Part shown: positions 63,504-64,000 of the stretch, piece after piece
How positions within the stretch are numbered: position 1 is the stretch's first letter
How the letters are laid out: the number at the start of each line of letters is the position of its first letter
NCBI RefSeq assembly: GCF_001683915.1
Contig: NZ_LXTT01000076.1
Span: forward strand, 1 to 64,000
Source of the DNA: Allomuricauda sp. CP2A
GTDB taxonomy: Bacteria > Bacteroidota > Bacteroidia > Flavobacteriales > Flavobacteriaceae
Reading direction: 5' to 3'
DNA: 64,000 nt
Program-made: the position numbers and the translations under genes
The notes under the pieces: generated by a model
The model's input: the letters and a program-made list of their open reading frames with translations, nothing else
The model's database searches: none
What the model was told of the DNA's origin: nothing

Positions 63504-64000
63504 ATGCCACTTTCCCTAAAAACCCTACTTTTGGGCAAAATTCCATGGATTTTGAAAAGGATTTCTTTTTTCATTCTGTTCCTCACCTTTTTTATGGCCA
63601 CTGCCCAAGAAGAAACCCAGGGTAGACAAATAAACATTGTTTATGGGGCCAACTTCACCAAAGATGAGGCCAAATTTCCAGGTGCATCCATCTTTAGCAA
63701 GGATGATGAACGCCAGGTACAGTTTGAACACCAGGGCGCAGACCTATGGTGCGATATCGCCATTTTTTACAATCAAGAAAATAGATTGAGGGCCATTGGT
63801 AATGTGCGACTTCAACAAGGGGATTCCATTGAGATGAACAGTGCAAAATTAGATTGGAACGGTAACACCAGTCTGGCCAAAGCTTGGGAAAATGTGGATT
63901 TATCCGATGGCAAAATGACCTTGACTACCGACACCCTTTATTTTGATCGCGAAAAACAGATTTCCTATTACAATTCAGGAGGCAAGGTAGTGGATTCTGC
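63504..64000 (+). CDS. OstA/LptA-like protein, 3' end beyond the window
   Basis: An open frame runs from an ATG at 63504 to the right edge without a stop codon (about 165 codons). It begins MPLSLKTLLLGKIPWILKR and then a signal-peptide core FFILFLTFFMATAQ. The mature part has INIVYGANFTKDEAKFPGAS and repeated beta-strands of the OstA/LptA type (RLRAIGNVRLQQGDSIEMNS, TTDTLYFDREKQISYYNSGG). Flavobacterial OstA-like proteins of this kind are taken to bridge lipopolysaccharide transport across the periplasm. The ATG at 63504 is the first start in frame; shorter starts at TTG codons are possible. Confidence 0.8.
   Translation, partial: MPLSLKTLLLGKIPWILKRISFFILFLTFFMATAQEETQGRQINIVYGANFTKDEAKFPGASIFSKDDERQVQFEHQGADLWCDIAIFYNQENRLRAIGNVRLQQGDSIEMNSAKLDWNGNTSLAKAWENVDLSDGKMTLTTDTLYFDREKQISYYNSGGKVVDS

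Overview
The window comes from a chromosome of a Bacteroidota bacterium, almost certainly a flavobacterium. The pointers are a giant SprB-like adhesin with a type IX secretion C-terminal domain, the gliding lipoprotein GldI, long Bacteroidota-type signal peptidase I, GH97, flavobacterial DUF families, and -7 promoter elements of the form TAnnTTTG. A marine Muricauda/Allomuricauda-like genus would fit, but that is an inference from gene style and a moderate GC content. About 54 protein genes are supported, one of them cut by the right edge. No intact tRNA or rRNA gene, CRISPR array, prophage or classical insertion sequence was seen.

Layout. (1) 1-800: a repeat-rich stretch holding the 5' half of a tRNA-Pro-like sequence and a small orphan gene. 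(2) 826-9135: the SprB-like adhesin. (3) 9292-20855: a sugar dehydrogenase, then a peptidoglycan/amino-sugar recycling island (MurQ, DeoR regulator, NagB fused to a PIG-L deacetylase, DigH-like lipoprotein, AmpG, NagZ, AnmK) and a Bcr-type exporter. (4) 20958-21409: a GIY-YIG nuclease ORF boxed by inverted copies of a 24-bp repeat. (5) 21433-29549: propionyl-CoA carboxylase-type subunits and both methylmalonyl-CoA mutase subunits, with uridine kinase and DivIC between them. (6) 29685-35464: ParA, ParB, DUF5683, DapB, LepB, WbqC, DUF6122. (7) 35453-41701 on the minus strand: an operon of a small membrane protein, MutL, two rhomboids and an endonuclease/phosphatase-family protein, preceded by RibH and a TPR protein. 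(8) 41828-49061: RecF, DciA, Ndk, a PhoD-like phosphatase, a DHH phosphoesterase, GldI, a cyclophilin-FKBP fusion and DUF3810. (9) 49125-56397: two amidohydrolases, a DUF6503-type lipoprotein, an rRNA methyltransferase and an M48 protease. (10) 56442-64000: Rsh, a Fur-family regulator, PurA, GH97, Dps and the start of an OstA-like gene.

Two gene groups have clear joint logic. The recycling island covers release of glycan from the wall, import of anhydro-muropeptides, removal of GlcNAc, phosphorylation of anhydro-MurNAc, ether cleavage to GlcNAc-6-P, and conversion to fructose-6-P. The carboxylase and mutase genes together would carry propionyl-CoA to succinyl-CoA.

The most unusual material is repeat DNA. 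A short palindromic repeat family flanks the GIY-YIG ORF as inverted copies, and the same composite palindrome lies in frame inside the methylmalonyl-CoA mutase small subunit gene. Two other repeat types are also translated: a heptamer array at the start of the mutase large subunit, and a GTCCCC/GGGGAC palindrome at the start of an amidohydrolase. The GIY-YIG cassette is the best candidate here for an undescribed small mobile element; its mobility is not shown by this window alone.
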